From positions 62,001 to 126,000 of the forward strand of contig JAUIZM010000094.1 of assembly GCA_030848705.1 (NCBI GenBank): a stretch of DNA of 64,000 nt, written 5' to 3'. The stretch's first letter is position 1. Each line of letters opens with the position of its first letter. A program made the position numbers and the translations under genes. Positions 63,501 through 64,000 of the stretch are shown in pieces. Source of the stretch: Heracleum sosnowskyi (Eukaryota > Streptophyta > Magnoliopsida > Apiales > Apiaceae). The notes beneath the pieces are model-generated. The model was not told the origin of the DNA and made no database searches. It worked only from the letters and a program-made list of their open reading frames with translations.

Positions 63501-64000
63501 TTAACTTTCTTTCCAGTTTGAATATCTCTAGTGTAATTGAAAATCCTCCTTATCAAGAGATCCCACACAAGAGTTCCTATGTCCAAGTTCAGGTTAAAAA
63601 CAGCAGCATAGGCAATGTTTTGTAGGAGAGAAGTTATGACTGGAAAGTTGTTTTTGGTAGAATTACTAAAAACTTTGGTTAGACAGTCAAAGAACAAATC
63701 CCACTCACATGCTAGATTACCCTTATTCAGACGAGGAAGAACAATATTTCCTTGGTAATCAATACTAGAGAAAAATGGAACTAACTCGTTATCAGTAGGG
63801 AATCTAACAAAATTATTAAGGGGAAAATGAAGTACTTGACAAAAGATCTCCTTAGTTACTGTGTACTGATGATCAGAAATATTGAATGTAAAAGATCGCA
63901 TATCTTCAGCAACAACAGCAGTTAAGCATAATAGACAAAGGGGTTCAATCTTTAAATCAACAGAAGCAGTGATAGCATAGCTAACAATTGATTGTTCATT
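60593..64000 (-). CDS. Copia-6 ORF3, uninterrupted but cut by the window edge
   Basis: Open from the right edge (reading NEQSIVSYAITASVDLKIEP) to a stop at 60593, at least 1135 codons; by comparison with copia-5 about 40 N-terminal residues lie outside. The ATG at 63901 is internal. Same layout as copia-5 ORF3: N-terminal domain, PPPLKKRR basic motif, coiled coil LLAQIANLQKQLQESQAEK, acidic region with a small insertion (QGGEDQGGEAGG), C-terminal domain ending EALEEGEMMESEI. Here GAG stands where copia-5 has TAG, so the ORF is open. That both copies stay open over ~1100 codons suggests selection on the protein. Function unknown; no membrane segment seen. Confidence 0.88.
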   Translation of the reverse strand, partial: NEQSIVSYAITASVDLKIEPLCLLCLTAVVAEDMRSFTFNISDHQYTVTKEIFCQVLHFPLNNFVRFPTDNELVPFFSSIDYQGNIVLPRLNKGNLACEWDLFFDCLTKVFSNSTKNNFPVITSLLQNIAYAAVFNLNLDIGTLVWDLLIRRIFNYTRDIQTGKKVKCFYSRFLSLVLNHVLSDEHKTLFQNTPFQVPAHTNSLIYSTLSTSSKSGRRPVVPQSYLRRILQPQLPLLFIEHPVVGSSSAGTSMVPPNTMALQVIYPLSATPLTQEVLRIDQGIVEPQSLSTVIEPHTESNPLTAPLEQSATTSLTEQAGVDINESDPTALPPPLKKRRTLLEASVSQSVSSQKDMDSQTANEQLLETSSQQDESIEIRHQAMAFCKESSTLPLLTMGENTSETIIETHEQDTQRGEHIGIIGETVPTIVTVEEPSQASEGKSGSSPTIIESFSPLPEGTSLAPLRDSSLAVLTGESEGQHGKSIPEAIQFSISDEFLDFTMDWDSRTPIAPPVTSQEGAMVISTAGTSTPTLDRQLVVSKTQSETQAREVSETPSKEIEMSAHNDTYTASLLAQIANLQKQLQESQAEKDILKAQVDERSSSSTSVNNQLGHLRDEIQGVKVTLVPKMNVVQESQVLMASDMSELLVSNAEIREAIKQIPIISTKVDSFQDTIDENQYFNDERFTKIEGGMQHLNEGMKHLYTMIKVSHQPNAEQKKFFEGDDDEGGNGDRDGEGEREGKEEDPKTDKVKSLEDSSTKGENKEKELQGGEDQGGEAGGSGSAKDKGKQKLTFSDADYYQGEQGDFDCTESEENPEDIFGDVEVEGEADYADWEDEPIVDPAFEAELLRQKADLKRREEENAKVSDIISKHLVIQKAEHQEKQRLHNLKVSDRKLYVRLKQGEEWDKAREMFAHQEGTNNDAKFLGMLERYKKVNPDNTVYMKALHTEISRITTGYDRVREELKIYVYTHNEGTFLVSLNFLESRTLSELWVFMCKVKRTSPLAELLHDQLRDFAMKASPQVVDVPYEVKFYKGRALQTCGVDPISLKDFPAKHLVYLENMLRTSGFATQEKTEVADLIQDYCIANIKRYHQMKNRLKKVTAQPVRPSGITSESDRILDKDLLEALEEGEMMESEI

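Larger units (their letters stand above)
58940..64000 (-). mobile_element. Copia-6: second member of the copia-5 family, partial
   Basis: Minus-strand element inserted in copia-3 gag. Its 3' LTR is 58940-60331, then the polypurine tract and ORF3; pol, gag and the 5' LTR lie beyond 64000. Left flank ACACA (58935-58939) is the expected target duplication; the right copy is outside. LTR and ORF3 clearly resemble copia-5 but with substitutions and indels throughout. Confidence 0.94.

Noticed and set aside
60593..64000. ORF3 as an envelope protein or a captured toxin-like gene
   Set aside because: No signal peptide, membrane segment or fusion-like motif seen; a basic motif, coiled coil and acidic linkers point to an intracellular protein of unknown role.
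1..64000. Host protein-coding genes
   Set aside because: Every ORF over ~150 codons belongs to a retrotransposon or to a repeat array, and all gaps are covered by LTRs or element untranslated regions.

Overview
The window is plant DNA, very probably from a large, repeat-rich eudicot genome. It holds no host gene, tRNA or rRNA that I can support. Essentially all of it is LTR retrotransposons inserted into one another. The evidence is Ty1/copia SIRE-type polyproteins (gag, protease-integrase-RT-RNase H, then an extra third ORF), a degenerate Ty3/gypsy Tekay/Del-like element with 4.6 kb LTRs, and the 3' end of an Athila/Tat-like gypsy element. The species cannot be named from the sequence alone.

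Names used here, left to right. Copia-1 (1-5549, minus, runs off the left edge) sits in the last ~70 bp of a gypsy LTR (5550-5619), which itself lies in an Athila/Tat-like element (5620-8822, with its 3' LTR at 7134-8822). That element interrupts the 5' LTR of copia-2 (8823-15109, plus, heavily mutated). Copia-3 (LTR 15110-15660, plus) is inserted downstream of the copia-2 pol. The copia-3 gag is split by the gypsy element G2 (16211-58094, target duplication AATAT) and resumes at 58100. G2's 3' LTR carries an inverted solo LTR of its own family (26762-31337, duplication ATAAT) and copia-4 (31621-54905, duplication CAAGT). Copia-4's 3' LTR carries copia-5 (41615-54715, duplication ATTTC). After copia-3 gag resumes it is cut again by copia-6 (58940 to beyond 64000, minus, same family as copia-5). 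The nesting gives a relative age order: copia-2, then copia-3, then G2, then the solo LTR and copia-4, then copia-5.

Copia-5 is the youngest and most complete: equal 1429 bp LTRs, open gag and pol, and a long ORF3 with a single amber codon. Copia-4 is also young: its LTRs differ by about two substitutions and a poly-C length change. Copia-2 and G2 are dead.

Four signals are not explained by ordinary annotation. (1) A hairpin with a C-rich loop lies just inside the 3' end of the LTR; its loop is conserved and its stem differs by compensating changes among four copia families. (2) Each copia family has its own short motif, repeated in the LTR upstream of the TATA box and again inside gag, pol or the ORF3 leader; in copia-1 and copia-3 the coding copies are the reverse complement of the LTR copies, and in copia-4 mostly so. 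(3) The gag-pol boundary has a conserved splice-acceptor-like CAG, and in three families the pol frame is closed by a stop immediately upstream of it. (4) Copia-5 has an array of five hairpins followed by a TATA box in front of ORF3, which suggests an internal promoter. Large inverted duplications (solo LTR against the G2 3' LTR; copia-5 against copia-6) could produce double-stranded RNA.
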